64,000 bases of DNA, from assembly GCF_004214895.1 (NCBI RefSeq), contig NZ_CP035952.1, positions 5,218,501-5,282,500 of the forward strand. Direction: 5' to 3'. The stretch's first letter is position 1. Each line of letters opens with the position of its first letter. This document shows positions 50,955-59,924 of the stretch, one piece after another. The DNA comes from Pseudomonas tructae (GTDB taxonomy: Bacteria > Pseudomonadota > Gammaproteobacteria > Pseudomonadales > Pseudomonadaceae). The notes under the pieces are model-generated. The model made no database searches, was not told where the DNA came from, and saw nothing but the letters and a program-made list of their open reading frames with translations. The position numbers were made by a program, and so were the translations under genes.

Positions 50955-51827
50955 ATGATCCCCTCGGCTGAACACCAACGCCTGCTGCGCCTGGCCACCC
51001 GCGCGTCCTTGGCGGTGGCCAGTATCCTGATCCTGAGCAAGGCGCTGGCCTGGTGGCTCAGCGGCTCGGTCAGCCTGCTGGCCGGGCTGACCGATTCGGC
51101 GCTGGATGGGGTCGCCTCGTTTCTCAACTTGCTGGCGGTGCACTACGCCCTGCGCCCGGCCGATGACGATCACCGCTACGGTCACGGCAAGGCCGAAGCC
51201 ATGGCTGGCATGGCCCAAGCGCTGTTCATCGGGGTCAGTGCGGTGCTGATTGGCGTGCAGGCGCTGGAACGGTTGCAAAATCCGCAACCGCTGGGTGATA
51301 CCGGCGTTGGTATCGCGGTGATGCTGTTGTCGCTGGTGCTGACCATTGGCTTGCTGACACTGCAAGCCAAGGTGATCCGCATCACCGGCTCAACGGCGGT
51401 GCGCGCCGACTCCCTGCATTATCGCTCCGACCTGCTGCTCAACGGCAGCATCCTGGTGGCGCTGCTGCTGGCGCGCTTTGGCTGGCCGCAGCTGGATGCA
51501 ATCTTCGGCTTGGGCATTGCCCTGTACATCCTCTGGAGCGCCCTGCAGATTGCCCGGGAAAGCAGCTCGATCCTCATGGACCAGGAGCTGCCCGGCGACA
51601 TCAGCGAGCAGATGCTGGCACTGGCCTGCAGTGTGCCCGGGGTCCGCGGCGCCCATGACTTGCGCACGCGGGTGTCGGGTAGCCACTGGTTTGTGCAGTT
51701 GCACCTGGAGTTACCGGGGGATTTGTCGCTGACTCAGGCCCATGCCTTGTGCGACCAGGCAGCGGCGGCGATCAACAGCAAGTACCCGAAGGCTGAGGTG
51801 CTGGTGCATGCTGATCCGGTGATCTGA
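50955..51827 (+). CDS. fieF: Cation diffusion facilitator FieF (Fe/Zn efflux)
   Basis: A 290-residue CDF transporter exporting Fe(II)/Zn(II) by proton exchange. Membrane metal sites are visible as DSALDGVAS (about 44-52) and DSLHYRSDLLLN (about 154-165), with the HRYGHGKAEAMAG loop between TM2 and TM3 (about 75-87); the C-terminal cytoplasmic domain has GAHDLRTRVSGSHWFVQLHLEL. Start chosen at ATG 50955 (MIPSAEHQRLL). Confidence 0.93.
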   Translation: MIPSAEHQRLLRLATRASLAVASILILSKALAWWLSGSVSLLAGLTDSALDGVASFLNLLAVHYALRPADDDHRYGHGKAEAMAGMAQALFIGVSAVLIGVQALERLQNPQPLGDTGVGIAVMLLSLVLTIGLLTLQAKVIRITGSTAVRADSLHYRSDLLLNGSILVALLLARFGWPQLDAIFGLGIALYILWSALQIARESSSILMDQELPGDISEQMLALACSVPGVRGAHDLRTRVSGSHWFVQLHLELPGDLSLTQAHALCDQAAAAINSKYPKAEVLVHADPVI

Positions 51828-51853
51828 GGCGGTTGGCCCGCCCCCACAAGATC

Positions 51854-52621
51854 TCAATTGACGCTGTAGCCCCGCCCCGTCAGGCAAGCACCCTGCGCCC
51901 GCCGATAGCTATCGGCCACCTGCGCCGAGGGCGCATAGCTGGCCGCCGCCGGATCGAAGCCGGTCTGCTGCACGGCCCAGCGATGGCATTCATAACGGTC
52001 GCGATCAAGCTGCTGGGGGCTCTGGTCCTGGGCCGGATAGGCGATCACCTCATAGCCGGGGCCATTTTGCAGCGGCGCACTGGCCGTTGGTGGATTGACC
52101 ACCACGTACTCGCGACTGTCCTCCAGGTACTGGTAATAGGTACCCGCGGCAAGGAACAACAAAGCATTGCCAATCCAGACTTGCCGGGCGTAATCGGGCA
52201 GGGAGTTGACCCGCACACCATAGGGCGGGGTCACCACCACATAGCGCGGGCCTTGTGGCCGGTACCAGTAGCCACCGGAGTAGAAGTAGTCATGCCCACG
52301 GTAGGGTACTTTCCAGTATTGCTCGGGAAATTGCTCGATGCTGTGCCCTGGACGGTATTGCGGCCCAGGCCCCCAGCCATCGCCGTGGCCATCCGGATAG
52401 CCTGCCTGGTAGTAGCGGTTGTCATTGCGCCGGGGAATGTCCTGGTAGTAGCCAGTACGCGGCGTCTGGGTCTGGCGCACTTCATCGGGCCGCGATTGCA
52501 GCGGTGAGCCGCCATGGCGCGGCTCGCCATGAGACGCTTCCGGCCCTTCGGCCAGCAGCGACAAATGGACACTCATGCACAGCAAACCAACACCCGCCAT
52601 ACGCCAGACGCGCGACTTCAT
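51854..52621 (-). CDS. Secreted DUF6515-like Tyr-rich protein
   Basis: A 255-residue exported protein. A signal segment (residues about 5-25, WRMAGVGLLCMSVHLSLLAEG) is followed by a Gly/Tyr/Pro/Arg-rich part (GYYQDIPRRNDNRYY, YRGHDYFYSGGYWYRPQG), a PPYGVRVNSLPDY motif and a C-terminal domain with QSPQQLDRDRYECHRWAVQQTGFDP, which occurs in many periplasmic proteins of gamma-proteobacteria and is labelled DUF6515. Function unknown. Start ATG 52621. Convergent with fieF, 26 bp apart. Confidence 0.8.
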   Translation of the reverse strand: MKSRVWRMAGVGLLCMSVHLSLLAEGPEASHGEPRHGGSPLQSRPDEVRQTQTPRTGYYQDIPRRNDNRYYQAGYPDGHGDGWGPGPQYRPGHSIEQFPEQYWKVPYRGHDYFYSGGYWYRPQGPRYVVVTPPYGVRVNSLPDYARQVWIGNALLFLAAGTYYQYLEDSREYVVVNPPTASAPLQNGPGYEVIAYPAQDQSPQQLDRDRYECHRWAVQQTGFDPAAASYAPSAQVADSYRRAQGACLTGRGYSVN

Positions 52622-52714
52622 GCTTTTTCTCTCGAACCGATAACAAGGGGCCTGGGAATACTTTATCAGGCCGTCTGCCACGGGTTATCGGCCGCCAGAT
52701 GAAATTCAGGCAAT

Positions 52715-52743
52715 AAAAAAGGGAGACCCTGGGGTCTCCCTTT
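52715..52743 (-). terminator. Strong minus-strand intrinsic terminator with no gene before it
   Basis: On the minus strand AAAGGGAGAC and GTCTCCCTTT form a 10-bp stem around CCCAGG, followed by three further T residues (six T in total). The upstream 285 bases on that strand contain no gene, so it may end a small RNA. The plus strand side lacks a good T-run. Confidence 0.85.
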
Positions 52744-52960
52744 GAGAATTTTGTCCGTGCTCGGCGCTTGTGGCACCGGCTCACCTCACGCCGTCTTGTG
52801 GACAGTGTGTAGCCCGGGGGCCGAGCACAACCTGGTGGGGTTGCTGGCCGCAGCAGGCCTGATTCGGCCCGCCGCACTGGACTGATGTCCGGGCAGTGAT
52901 TCTGGTGATAAGAATACGGTGATGACAGCGGCACAGGATTGCTAAGATTGCTCAATTAAA
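52715..52960 (-). ncRNA. Candidate small RNA upstream of the Lrp-type gene
   Basis: The evidence is indirect: a strong intrinsic terminator with nothing else to terminate, and stems within the preceding 200 bases, notably a 9-bp long-range pairing (52757-52765 with 52820-52828). The 5' end is a guess; no clear minus-strand promoter is visible. It does not look like RsmX/Y/Z (no repeated ANGGA) or like CrcZ (no repeated A-rich CA motif). Confidence 0.3.
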
Positions 52961-52966
52961 TATCAC

Positions 52967-52996
52967 TTGCGCAATTTTTGCCTACAGATCGATAAT
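52967..52996 (+). promoter_or_regulatory. Probable promoter of the Lrp-type gene
   Basis: TTGCGC (52967-52972), an 18-base spacer and GATAAT (52991-52996), with the ATG at 53029. A direct repeat ATTGCTAAGATTGCT just upstream (52938-52952) could be an autoregulatory site. Confidence 0.5.
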
Positions 52997-53028
52997 TCAA
53001 CGCAATCCAAACAGAATGAGCCACTTCC

Positions 53029-53505
53029 ATGAGCAAGCTTGACCGCTATGACCTGAGCATTCTTGCCGAACTGCAGCGCGATGCGCGCATTTCCAACCAG
53101 GAACTGGCCGAACGCATCGGCCTGTCGCCTTCGCCCTGCTCGCGCCGGGTCAAGCAACTGGAAGATGACGGCTACATTGCCCGCCAGGTCGCCCTGCTCG
53201 ACCGCAAGAAGCTAGGCCTGAGCCTGACGGCCTACGTATTGATCGGCATGGACCGCCACACCCCGGAGCGCTTCGAGACCTTCGAGGCCGCGATCCGCAG
53301 CCTGCCGCAAGTGCTCGAATGCAGTCTGGTCACAGGGATGGATGCCGACTACCAGTTGAAAGTCGTGGTGCCCGACATGGACCATTACCAGCAGTTGCTG
53401 CTGGGCCACCTGACACGCATCGAGGGCGTTACCAGTGTGCGTTCCAGTTTCGTTCTCAATCAGGTGCTGGCCAGCACCGAAATGCCGCTCACGCACCTGC
53501 GTTAG
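53029..53505 (+). CDS. Lrp/AsnC-family regulator
   Basis: A 158-residue regulator: helix-turn-helix ISNQELAERIGLSPSPCSRRVKQLEDDGYI (residues about 21-50), RAM domain with CSLVTGMDADYQLKVVVPD (about 99-117), and the family end SVRSSFVLNQVLASTEMPL. The SPSPC recognition helix is common in Pseudomonas Lrp proteins that control branched-chain or aromatic amino acid genes. No obvious target lies beside it, so it may regulate at a distance or act on the adjacent gap. Confidence 0.9.
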   Translation: MSKLDRYDLSILAELQRDARISNQELAERIGLSPSPCSRRVKQLEDDGYIARQVALLDRKKLGLSLTAYVLIGMDRHTPERFETFEAAIRSLPQVLECSLVTGMDADYQLKVVVPDMDHYQQLLLGHLTRIEGVTSVRSSFVLNQVLASTEMPLTHLR

Positions 53506-53560
53506 TCAGGCAGGCAAGCGGGGCGTATAATCACGCGCCTCAACCTGCCGGAGTAGATCG

Positions 53561-53764
53561 ATGGATCCTGCGTTGTTCGAAGAGTGGATGATGACCATCC
53601 TGGTTACCATCCTGATTGGTTTCATGGGTTTTATCGTCTGGGACCTGGCGAAAAAATCCAAGGCCGGCAAGTTCGGCACCTTCATCCTGTTTTTCGTGCT
53701 GGGCCTGGGCATCCTCGCCTTCATCATCAAAAGCGTGGTGATCGGCTTTATCGAAGGCGTCTAA
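53561..53764 (+). CDS. DUF2788 small membrane protein
   Basis: A 67-residue protein with two membrane spans (about residues 10-28, [20 protein letters not shown], and 40-62, [23 protein letters not shown]) linked by a basic loop KKSKAGKFG. This is the DUF2788 pattern, function unknown. The gene overlaps the convergent rluE stop by 4 bp. Confidence 0.85.
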   Translation: MDPALFEEWMMTILVTILIGFMGFIVWDLAKKSKAGKFGTFILFFVLGLGILAFIIKSVVIGFIEGV

Positions 53765-54390
53765 AGCCTGGGCGGCACTTCGCGCCATTGCCCCTGACCG
53801 AGGCCATCAAGGCACCAATCGCCGATCCGCACGCGCACCAGGCGCAGGGTCGGCAAGCCAACCGCAGCAGTCATGCGCCTCACCTGGCGATTGCGTCCTT
53901 CCTTGATCACCAGTTCCAGCCAGCTTGTCGGTACGCTTTTGCGAAAGCGTACTGGCGGATTGCGTGGCCACAGCCCCGGCTCGTCGAGCTGACGGGCCTG
54001 GGCGGGCAAGGTCGGGCCGTCGTTGAGTTCAACGCCATCACGCAAGCGCTGCAGTTGCTCTGCGCTCGGCTCCCCCTCCACCTGCACCCAATAGGTTTTC
54101 GCCAGCTTGTGTTTGGGGTCGGCAATGCGCGCCTGCAACTGGCCGTCGTTGGTCAGCAGCAACAAGCCTTCGCTGTCACGGTCCAGGCGCCCCGCCGGGT
54201 AGATGCCGGGGATGGCGATGAAATCCTTGAGGGTGGCGCGCCCTTCGCCATCGCTGAACTGGGTCAGCACGTCAAAGGGTTTGTTGAACAGGATCAACCG
54301 CGGCTCGGCCGGCGGCGCCTTGGCTTGGCGACGCGGGCCGGCGGGTTTGGCCGCGGGACGCCGCGGCTTGGAACGTGGGGGTAACGGCAT
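53761..54390 (-). CDS. rluE: 23S rRNA pseudouridine synthase, RluE type
   Basis: A 209-residue RsuA-family enzyme that lacks an S4 domain. A basic N-terminal extension ([16 protein letters not shown]) precedes [16 protein letters not shown]. The catalytic Asp lies in [18 protein letters not shown] (about 66-83), and [17 protein letters not shown] (about 161-177) is the family C-terminal signature. E. coli RluE modifies U2457; the same target is inferred. It is 6 bp after amn on the same strand. Confidence 0.92.
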   Translation of the reverse strand: MPLPPRSKPRRPAAKPAGPRRQAKAPPAEPRLILFNKPFDVLTQFSDGEGRATLKDFIAIPGIYPAGRLDRDSEGLLLLTNDGQLQARIADPKHKLAKTYWVQVEGEPSAEQLQRLRDGVELNDGPTLPAQARQLDEPGLWPRNPPVRFRKSVPTSWLELVIKEGRNRQVRRMTAAVGLPTLRLVRVRIGDWCLDGLGQGQWREVPPRL

Positions 54391-54396
54391 GGGGCC

Positions 54397-55890
54397 TCAG
54401 CGGAACGGCGGCTCGTCAAAACTGCGCAGTTTACGCGAGTGCAGCGAGTTGAGCTCGGTGCGCAGCAGGTCGAGTGCGGCGATGCCGATTTTCAGGTGCT
54501 GGCTGACGGCCCGGTTATAGAAGGCGTTGGCCGCCCCCGGCAGTTTGATCTCACTGTGCAAGGGTTTGTCGGAGACGCACAGCAAGGTGCCGTACGGTAC
54601 CCGCAAACGATAGCCCTGGGCAGCGATGGTACCGCTTTCCATGTCCACCGCCACGGCCCGCGACAGGTTGATCAACGGCCGTTCCTGGGCCCAGCGCAGC
54701 TCCCAGTTACGGTCGTCGTAGGTCAGCACGGTGCCGGTGCGCAGGCGTTTTTTCAGCTCGTCGCCACGCTCGCCGGTGACCTGCGCCGCGGCTTCCTGCA
54801 AGGCCAGTTGCACCTCGGCCAGGGCCGGAATGGGGATGTTCGGCGGCACTACCCGATCAAGAATGCCATCACGGCGCATGTAGGCATGGGCCAGCACGTA
54901 ATCGCCAATGGTCTGCGATTGGCGCAACCCACCACAGTGGCCAATCATCAGCCAGCAGTGCGGGCGCAGTACCGCCAGGTGATCGGTGATGTTCTTGGCG
55001 TTGGACGGGCCGACACCAATGTTGACCAGGGTGATACCGTCACCATCGGCGGCGATCAGGTGATAGGCCGGCATTTGATAGCGGTGCCAGACCACCCCGG
55101 CGACCAGGGCCTGGGCCTCGCCGTTATCCATGGCCTTTTCGATGATCACATTGCCGGGCAGGACCATACGCACAAAGCGCGGGTCATCGCGCAGGCGCTC
55201 AAGGCCGTGGCTAATGAACTGGTCGACATAGCGGTGGTAGTTGGTCAGCAGGATCCACGGCTGCACATGACGCCAGTCGCTACCGGTGTAATGCACCAGG
55301 CGGCGCAGGGAGAAATCCACCCGCGCGGCGTCGAACAGCGCCAGCGGCAGCGGGTCGACGTTGGCCCAGTCATACAGGCCGTCGGCAATGCCATCGGTGG
55401 CGGCGGAAAGATCGGTGCTGGGGAACACCCGCGCCAGCGCGGCGGCGGTGATGCCGGTACCCGCCAGCTCGTCGCCCTGCTCGACCACATAGGGGTAAGG
55501 AATGTTCTGCTGGCTGACGCCCACTTCAACGGTCACGGTGAAGTCGCGCATCAGTGGCTTCAATTGCTCCAGCAGATAACCACGGAACGACGCCGGCTGG
55601 GTCACGGTAACGCTGTAGGTACCCGGCAACTGGACCTTGGCGTAAGCGCGGGTAATGGCCGGCACTTCGCCATGGTACTGGTAGGTCAAGCGCAGTTCGG
55701 GATAACGGAACAGCGCCCGCTCCGTGGCATCCGGCTCAGTGCGGTCCTTGAGGTAGCGCTTGAGCGCCTGGCTCAGGGCCGCGGTGGCTTGTTCGTGCAG
55801 GGCCGCGAGGCGATCGACGGCCTGCTCGGCGGTTTCTACGACAACGAAGGCTTCATCAGTACGGCTCACAATGTACTTCCTGTCTGACAT
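54397..55890 (-). CDS. amn: AMP nucleosidase
   Basis: Cleaves AMP to adenine and ribose 5-phosphate. The 497-residue protein has the AMN N-terminal domain (about 10-190) and a C-terminal PNP/UDP-phosphorylase fold: INIGVGPSNAKNITDHLAVLRP, GHCGGLRQSQTIGDYVLAHAYMR (about 330-352), and AVDMESGTIAAQGYRLRVPYGTLLCVSDKPLH (about 425-456). Start at ATG 55890 (MSDRKYIVSRTDEAF), 44 bp after the aidB-like gene. Confidence 0.96.
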   Translation of the reverse strand: MSDRKYIVSRTDEAFVVVETAEQAVDRLAALHEQATAALSQALKRYLKDRTEPDATERALFRYPELRLTYQYHGEVPAITRAYAKVQLPGTYSVTVTQPASFRGYLLEQLKPLMRDFTVTVEVGVSQQNIPYPYVVEQGDELAGTGITAAALARVFPSTDLSAATDGIADGLYDWANVDPLPLALFDAARVDFSLRRLVHYTGSDWRHVQPWILLTNYHRYVDQFISHGLERLRDDPRFVRMVLPGNVIIEKAMDNGEAQALVAGVVWHRYQMPAYHLIAADGDGITLVNIGVGPSNAKNITDHLAVLRPHCWLMIGHCGGLRQSQTIGDYVLAHAYMRRDGILDRVVPPNIPIPALAEVQLALQEAAAQVTGERGDELKKRLRTGTVLTYDDRNWELRWAQERPLINLSRAVAVDMESGTIAAQGYRLRVPYGTLLCVSDKPLHSEIKLPGAANAFYNRAVSQHLKIGIAALDLLRTELNSLHSRKLRSFDEPPFR

Positions 55891-55934
55891 GCATGCCCCC
55901 ATCTTGCCTATATCCGCCGGCAAAGGCACGCACG

Positions 55935-57587
55935 TTAAAGAGGCCAGTTGGGGGTTGCCCGCTGCACCAACGCAGCCACGTCGACACCACGGGGCAGTAC
56001 ACCATATACCCGCCCGTTGCCACTCAGCCGGCTGGCGATAAAGGCATCACTGACCGCCGCGTTGCCAGCCTCGAGCAACAGCTTGGCCTGCAGGCCGACA
56101 GCGATGTCTTCGGTGAGCTGGCGGGCGCGGTACTGGATGTCGCCAGTATCGGCAAACGCCGCCTTGAGGTTGCCGATATGCGCAGCCAGGCGCGGATCGC
56201 CGTGACCATCGCCAAGCTCGGCGAACAGCGTATCGAGCACCCCGGGCTCCTTGGACAGGGCGCGCAGCACATCCAGGCACTGGACGTTGCCCGAGCCTTC
56301 CCAGGTCGAGTTGACCGGCGCTTCACGGTACAGCCGCGGCAGAATGCTGTCTTCGACATAGCCGGCGCCGCCCATGCATTCGGCCGCCTCGTTGATCATC
56401 GCCGGCGCCCGTTTGCAGATCCAGTACTTGCCCACCGCCGTGATCAAGCGGGCAAAGCGCGCCTGATGGGGGTCGCCTGGTTGATCGAGGGCATGGCCCA
56501 TGCGCAGGCTCAAAGCCAGCGCCGCTTCACTTTCCAGGGCCAGGTCGGCCAGCACGTTCTGCATCAAGGGCTGCTCGGCCAGCAGCCGCCCGCCAACCTG
56601 GCGATGGGCACAGTGGTGGGCCGCCTGAGTCAGGGCCTGACGCATCAGGGCGCTTGAGCCGACCATGCAGTCGAAGCGGGTCATGGCGACCATTTCGATG
56701 ATGGTCGGCACCCCGCGGCCTTCCTCGCCGATCATCCAGGCCAGGGCGCCGCGGAACTCCACTTCGCTGGACGCATTGGAGCAATTGCCGAGCTTGTTCT
56801 TAAGACGCTGGATATAGAACTGGTTGCGACTGTCATCCGGGCGATGGCGCGGCAGCAGGAAACAGCTCAAGCCCTTGTCGGTCTGGGCCAGGGTCAGGAA
56901 GGCATCACACATGGGCGCCGAACAGAACCACTTGTGCCCGACCAGCTCATAGGCCTGGCCCGGGCCCGGCGCCCCTACCGGGTAGGCACGGGTGGTATTG
57001 GCGCGCACATCGGTGCCGCCCTGCTTCTCGGTCATGGCCATGCCCAGGGTCACGCCGACCTTGTGGCGGTCACCGATGTTGCGCGGATCGTATTCACGCG
57101 CCAGCACTTTCGGTAGCCAGTATTGAGCCAGCTCCGGCTGCAGCTTGAGCGCCGGCACTGCGGCAAAGGTCATGGTCAACGGGCAGCCACTGCCGGCCTC
57201 GGCCTGGCTGTGCAGGTAGGTCATCGCGGCGCGGGCGACATGCGCGCCTTCACGGGGATCGGTCCAGGGCAGGGACGGCAGGCCATGCTCGATGGCTGTC
57301 CGCATCAACTCGTGATAAGCCGGATGAAACTCCACCAGATCGATGCGATGACCGTAACGGTCATGGCTGCTGAATTGCGGTTTGTGCTGGTTGGCCAGAA
57401 AGCCCGCTGCCATCAGAGGCCCGCCCGCCAGAGCGCCATAGGTATCGATGCGCTCCTGCGCCCAACCGGCCCCGTAACGCTGCGACCATTGCTGCAGCGG
57501 CAGGTCGATGCGGTAGAGGTTGGCGCCATCCAGGGACGGCGGCTGGTTGGTGACCTCATGGGTTTCAGCATACTGGTGCAGGTTCAT
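55935..57587 (-). CDS. aidB: AidB-like acyl-CoA dehydrogenase
   Basis: A 550-residue flavoprotein of the AidB branch of acyl-CoA dehydrogenases. The long N-terminal domain (NQPPSLDGANLYRIDLPL) is AidB-specific; MTEKQGGTDVRANTT (about 218-232), EEGRGVPTIIEMVAMTRFD (about 305-323) and PRLYREAPVNSTWEGSGNVQ (about 440-459) are typical. In E. coli AidB is linked to protection from DNA alkylation. The start at ATG 57587 follows GGAGG; 94 bp from the LadS-like gene. Confidence 0.93.
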   Translation of the reverse strand: MNLHQYAETHEVTNQPPSLDGANLYRIDLPLQQWSQRYGAGWAQERIDTYGALAGGPLMAAGFLANQHKPQFSSHDRYGHRIDLVEFHPAYHELMRTAIEHGLPSLPWTDPREGAHVARAAMTYLHSQAEAGSGCPLTMTFAAVPALKLQPELAQYWLPKVLAREYDPRNIGDRHKVGVTLGMAMTEKQGGTDVRANTTRAYPVGAPGPGQAYELVGHKWFCSAPMCDAFLTLAQTDKGLSCFLLPRHRPDDSRNQFYIQRLKNKLGNCSNASSEVEFRGALAWMIGEEGRGVPTIIEMVAMTRFDCMVGSSALMRQALTQAAHHCAHRQVGGRLLAEQPLMQNVLADLALESEAALALSLRMGHALDQPGDPHQARFARLITAVGKYWICKRAPAMINEAAECMGGAGYVEDSILPRLYREAPVNSTWEGSGNVQCLDVLRALSKEPGVLDTLFAELGDGHGDPRLAAHIGNLKAAFADTGDIQYRARQLTEDIAVGLQAKLLLEAGNAAVSDAFIASRLSGNGRVYGVLPRGVDVAALVQRATPNWPL

Positions 57588-57681
57588 CGAGGGGCCTCCT
57601 GGATCCTGGCGTGACTGAAATTTCAGTGAATCACGCCCCGCCCCCCGGTCAAAGTGACAAAACCGCCTAACTAGCCGTGAT

Positions 57682-59661
57682 TTAGCCCCGACCGGTTGCA
57701 CCCAACTGCGCCGACGGCGGGCTCAGGGCGACGCTCAGGTTCAGCTCGAAGCGGCTGCCGAGCCCCGGATTGGATTCATGTTGCAGGCGTGCACCAATCA
57801 ATTCGGCCAGTTGCCGGCAGATCGCAAGGCCGATGCCCAGGCCACCGTACTTGCGCGTCATCGAACCGTCGACCTGGAAGAAGCGCTGGTACAGCGTCGC
57901 CTCGTCGAGGCAGTCAAAGCCGATGCCGCTGTCGCTGACGCTGAGGCTCAGGCCCAGCTGTTGCGGCCCCAGACGCGCGCCCCGCACTTGCAGCATGATG
58001 CCGCCCTGATGAGTGAACTTGATGCCGTTATCCATCAGGTAGCCCAGGCACATTGCCAGTTTATGCCGGTCACCGATGAGCATGTCAGGCAGTTCCGCCG
58101 GGGTATCCAGGCTCAGGTACAAGCCCTTGGCCATGGCCGGTGCTGCGTACTCGGCACGCACTTCATTGAGCAGCGAACGCAGGCTGAACGGGGCATGCTG
58201 AGCACTCAGGCGGCCAGCCTGCAACTCGGTGAGGATGAGAATGTCGTCAACCATGCCCATCATGTCCTGGGCGGCAGAGCTGGCGGTGTGCTGGTACTGG
58301 GCCAGTTCAGCGTCCAGCGGCAGGGTTTGCATCAGTTCAAGTGAGCCGATCACACCGTTCATCGGCGTACGCAGCTCATGGGTGACGGTCGCCAGGAACT
58401 GATCCTTGAGCCGGTTGCTGTTGGCCAGCTGGATATTCATCTGCTCAAGGGTGCGCCCGGTCTCACGCAGGGTCCGGGCCTGCTCGTCGCGCATGCTGTT
58501 GATGCGATCGGCCAGGGCCAGCGACAACAAGCCGACCTCAAGCGCCGAACCGATCTGGCTGGCGTACATGGTCAGGAACACGTTGGGCAGGTAGCCAAGC
58601 ACCATCAGGGTGTTGACCAGGCCACCAAGCAAAAACGCCGACCAGGCAATAATGAAGTAGCGCGCCACGCGCAAACCGCGGCGCCAGGCGAAGACGCCAG
58701 CGGCAAAGATGCACACGGTGAACAACAGCGCCAGGGCGGTGGCCAGGCGCAGGGCAATGCCGTAGCTGCTGGTCAGCGCCAGCAACATCACCAGCACGCC
58801 GTAGCCCATGAGCAGCTTGAGCAGCCCATCGAAGGCACGGCTGTGCTCGCGCAGTTGCAGGAAGCTGCGGGCAAACTGGCAACCGAACAGGCCAGCCGCA
58901 CCGATGAACATCGGCGTGGCGGCGTTGGCCCACCAGGGGCTGTCCGGCCAGAAATAGGCAACGCCCGCACCATTGACCGATACCTGGTACAAGCCGAACG
59001 AAGCGATATAGAGGATGTAGTACAGGTAACTGGTGTCGCGCACACTGAGGTAGATGAACAGGTTGTACACCAGCATCCCCAACAGCACGCCATAGATCAG
59101 GCCCAGCACATACAGGCGGGTCGGCTGCGCCTCGAGGTAGGCCTGGGTCGACCACAGGGTCAACGGTGCCTGTACCGACCCCTGGCTGTGCAAGCGTAAA
59201 TAGGCAGTCGTGGTCTGGCCCGCAGTGAAGGGCAGTTCGAAGAGGTAGTTGTTCTGTTTGATCGGTCGGCTGGTATAAGGCAGGGCGTCACCGGTGCGCT
59301 GGGCCAGATGGAAAGCACCGCTCTCATCCGCCAGGTAGAGTTCCAGATGATCGAGTGGCGGATAGGCCAGCTCCAGTAACCAGGCGCGGGGGGCTGCCGA
59401 AGGCAAGGCGGTGTAGCGCAACTGGACTTTCAACCAGAATACCGAGGTGGAATAGCCGGCGTTCAGTACCTCGGCCCGATGCGGGCGAAAGTGTTCGCTG
59501 AACGAGGGCGCACTGACCTGGGCAATGCTGGCATTGCCATCGCGGTCTTCGAACACCTGCATCACCTGCCCCAGCGGCAAGCTGCGAGTGGAATCGTCGA
59601 AATCGACCGCCGTGGCCAGCAACGGCAACCAGCCCAGCACAACAATCAGCAAATAGCGCAT
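57682..59661 (-). CDS. ladS: LadS-position sensor histidine kinase without receiver domain
   Basis: A 659-residue membrane kinase: signal peptide (1-18), 7TMR-DISMED2 sensor domain (about 25-175), seven membrane spans of 7TMR-DISM (about 185-385), a short coiled coil, HisKA with phospho-acceptor TVTHELRTPMNG (His 428), and HATPase with N box MDNGIKF (about 543-549), G1 DSGIGFD (577-583) and G2 GGLGIGLAI (606-614). Gene order with thiD-thiE-hemL matches P. aeruginosa ladS. Unlike that hybrid kinase, this one ends at 659, just after the ATPase, with no receiver. Confidence 0.88.
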   Translation of the reverse strand: MRYLLIVVLGWLPLLATAVDFDDSTRSLPLGQVMQVFEDRDGNASIAQVSAPSFSEHFRPHRAEVLNAGYSTSVFWLKVQLRYTALPSAAPRAWLLELAYPPLDHLELYLADESGAFHLAQRTGDALPYTSRPIKQNNYLFELPFTAGQTTTAYLRLHSQGSVQAPLTLWSTQAYLEAQPTRLYVLGLIYGVLLGMLVYNLFIYLSVRDTSYLYYILYIASFGLYQVSVNGAGVAYFWPDSPWWANAATPMFIGAAGLFGCQFARSFLQLREHSRAFDGLLKLLMGYGVLVMLLALTSSYGIALRLATALALLFTVCIFAAGVFAWRRGLRVARYFIIAWSAFLLGGLVNTLMVLGYLPNVFLTMYASQIGSALEVGLLSLALADRINSMRDEQARTLRETGRTLEQMNIQLANSNRLKDQFLATVTHELRTPMNGVIGSLELMQTLPLDAELAQYQHTASSAAQDMMGMVDDILILTELQAGRLSAQHAPFSLRSLLNEVRAEYAAPAMAKGLYLSLDTPAELPDMLIGDRHKLAMCLGYLMDNGIKFTHQGGIMLQVRGARLGPQQLGLSLSVSDSGIGFDCLDEATLYQRFFQVDGSMTRKYGGLGIGLAICRQLAELIGARLQHESNPGLGSRFELNLSVALSPPSAQLGATGRG

Positions 59662-59924
59662 ACAGCCCCAGCATGGTCTGTCCCGGTCGCGTCGCGTAGC
59701 CTCCTGTCCGTTTGAGGCGACGAAATCCGGCAGTTACCGTTATCGGTATGTTCGAGCACTCTAGCATAGCTTTCCGAGCCTGCCAGACGCCACTGAAAAC
59801 TTTACGCCAAAGGCTCTAGAACGGCACTTCCAGCGATTATTAAGCGACTATTCAAACGCCCGTTGAAAAATCCCCGGCGCCAGGGCGGACCCAGCAAAAG
59901 CGTTTGGTGATAAGCTCGCGCACC

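Larger units (their letters stand above)
52622..53028. other. 407-base non-coding gap
   Basis: Between the DUF6515-like gene and the Lrp-type gene (divergent). It holds a minus-strand intrinsic terminator (52715-52743), a structured stretch with an inverted repeat GTGCTCGGC/GCCGAGCAC (52757-52765 and 52820-52828), and the Lrp-gene promoter region (52967-52996). No open frame here has a credible start, codon use or Shine-Dalgarno. Confidence 0.8.

Noticed and set aside
52482..52955. 157-codon minus-strand frame crossing the gap before the Lrp gene
   Set aside because: It runs through the orphan terminator and into the DUF6515-like gene in another frame, is Arg/Pro/Ser-rich, and lacks a ribosome site.
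52744..52960. RsmX/Y/Z-type regulatory RNA
   Set aside because: There are too few GGA motifs in loops and no TGTAAG-N6-CTTACA activator site upstream.
59662..59924. TPP riboswitch before thiD
   Set aside because: I looked for the THI-box pattern and saw none; thiD has only a short AT-rich leader.
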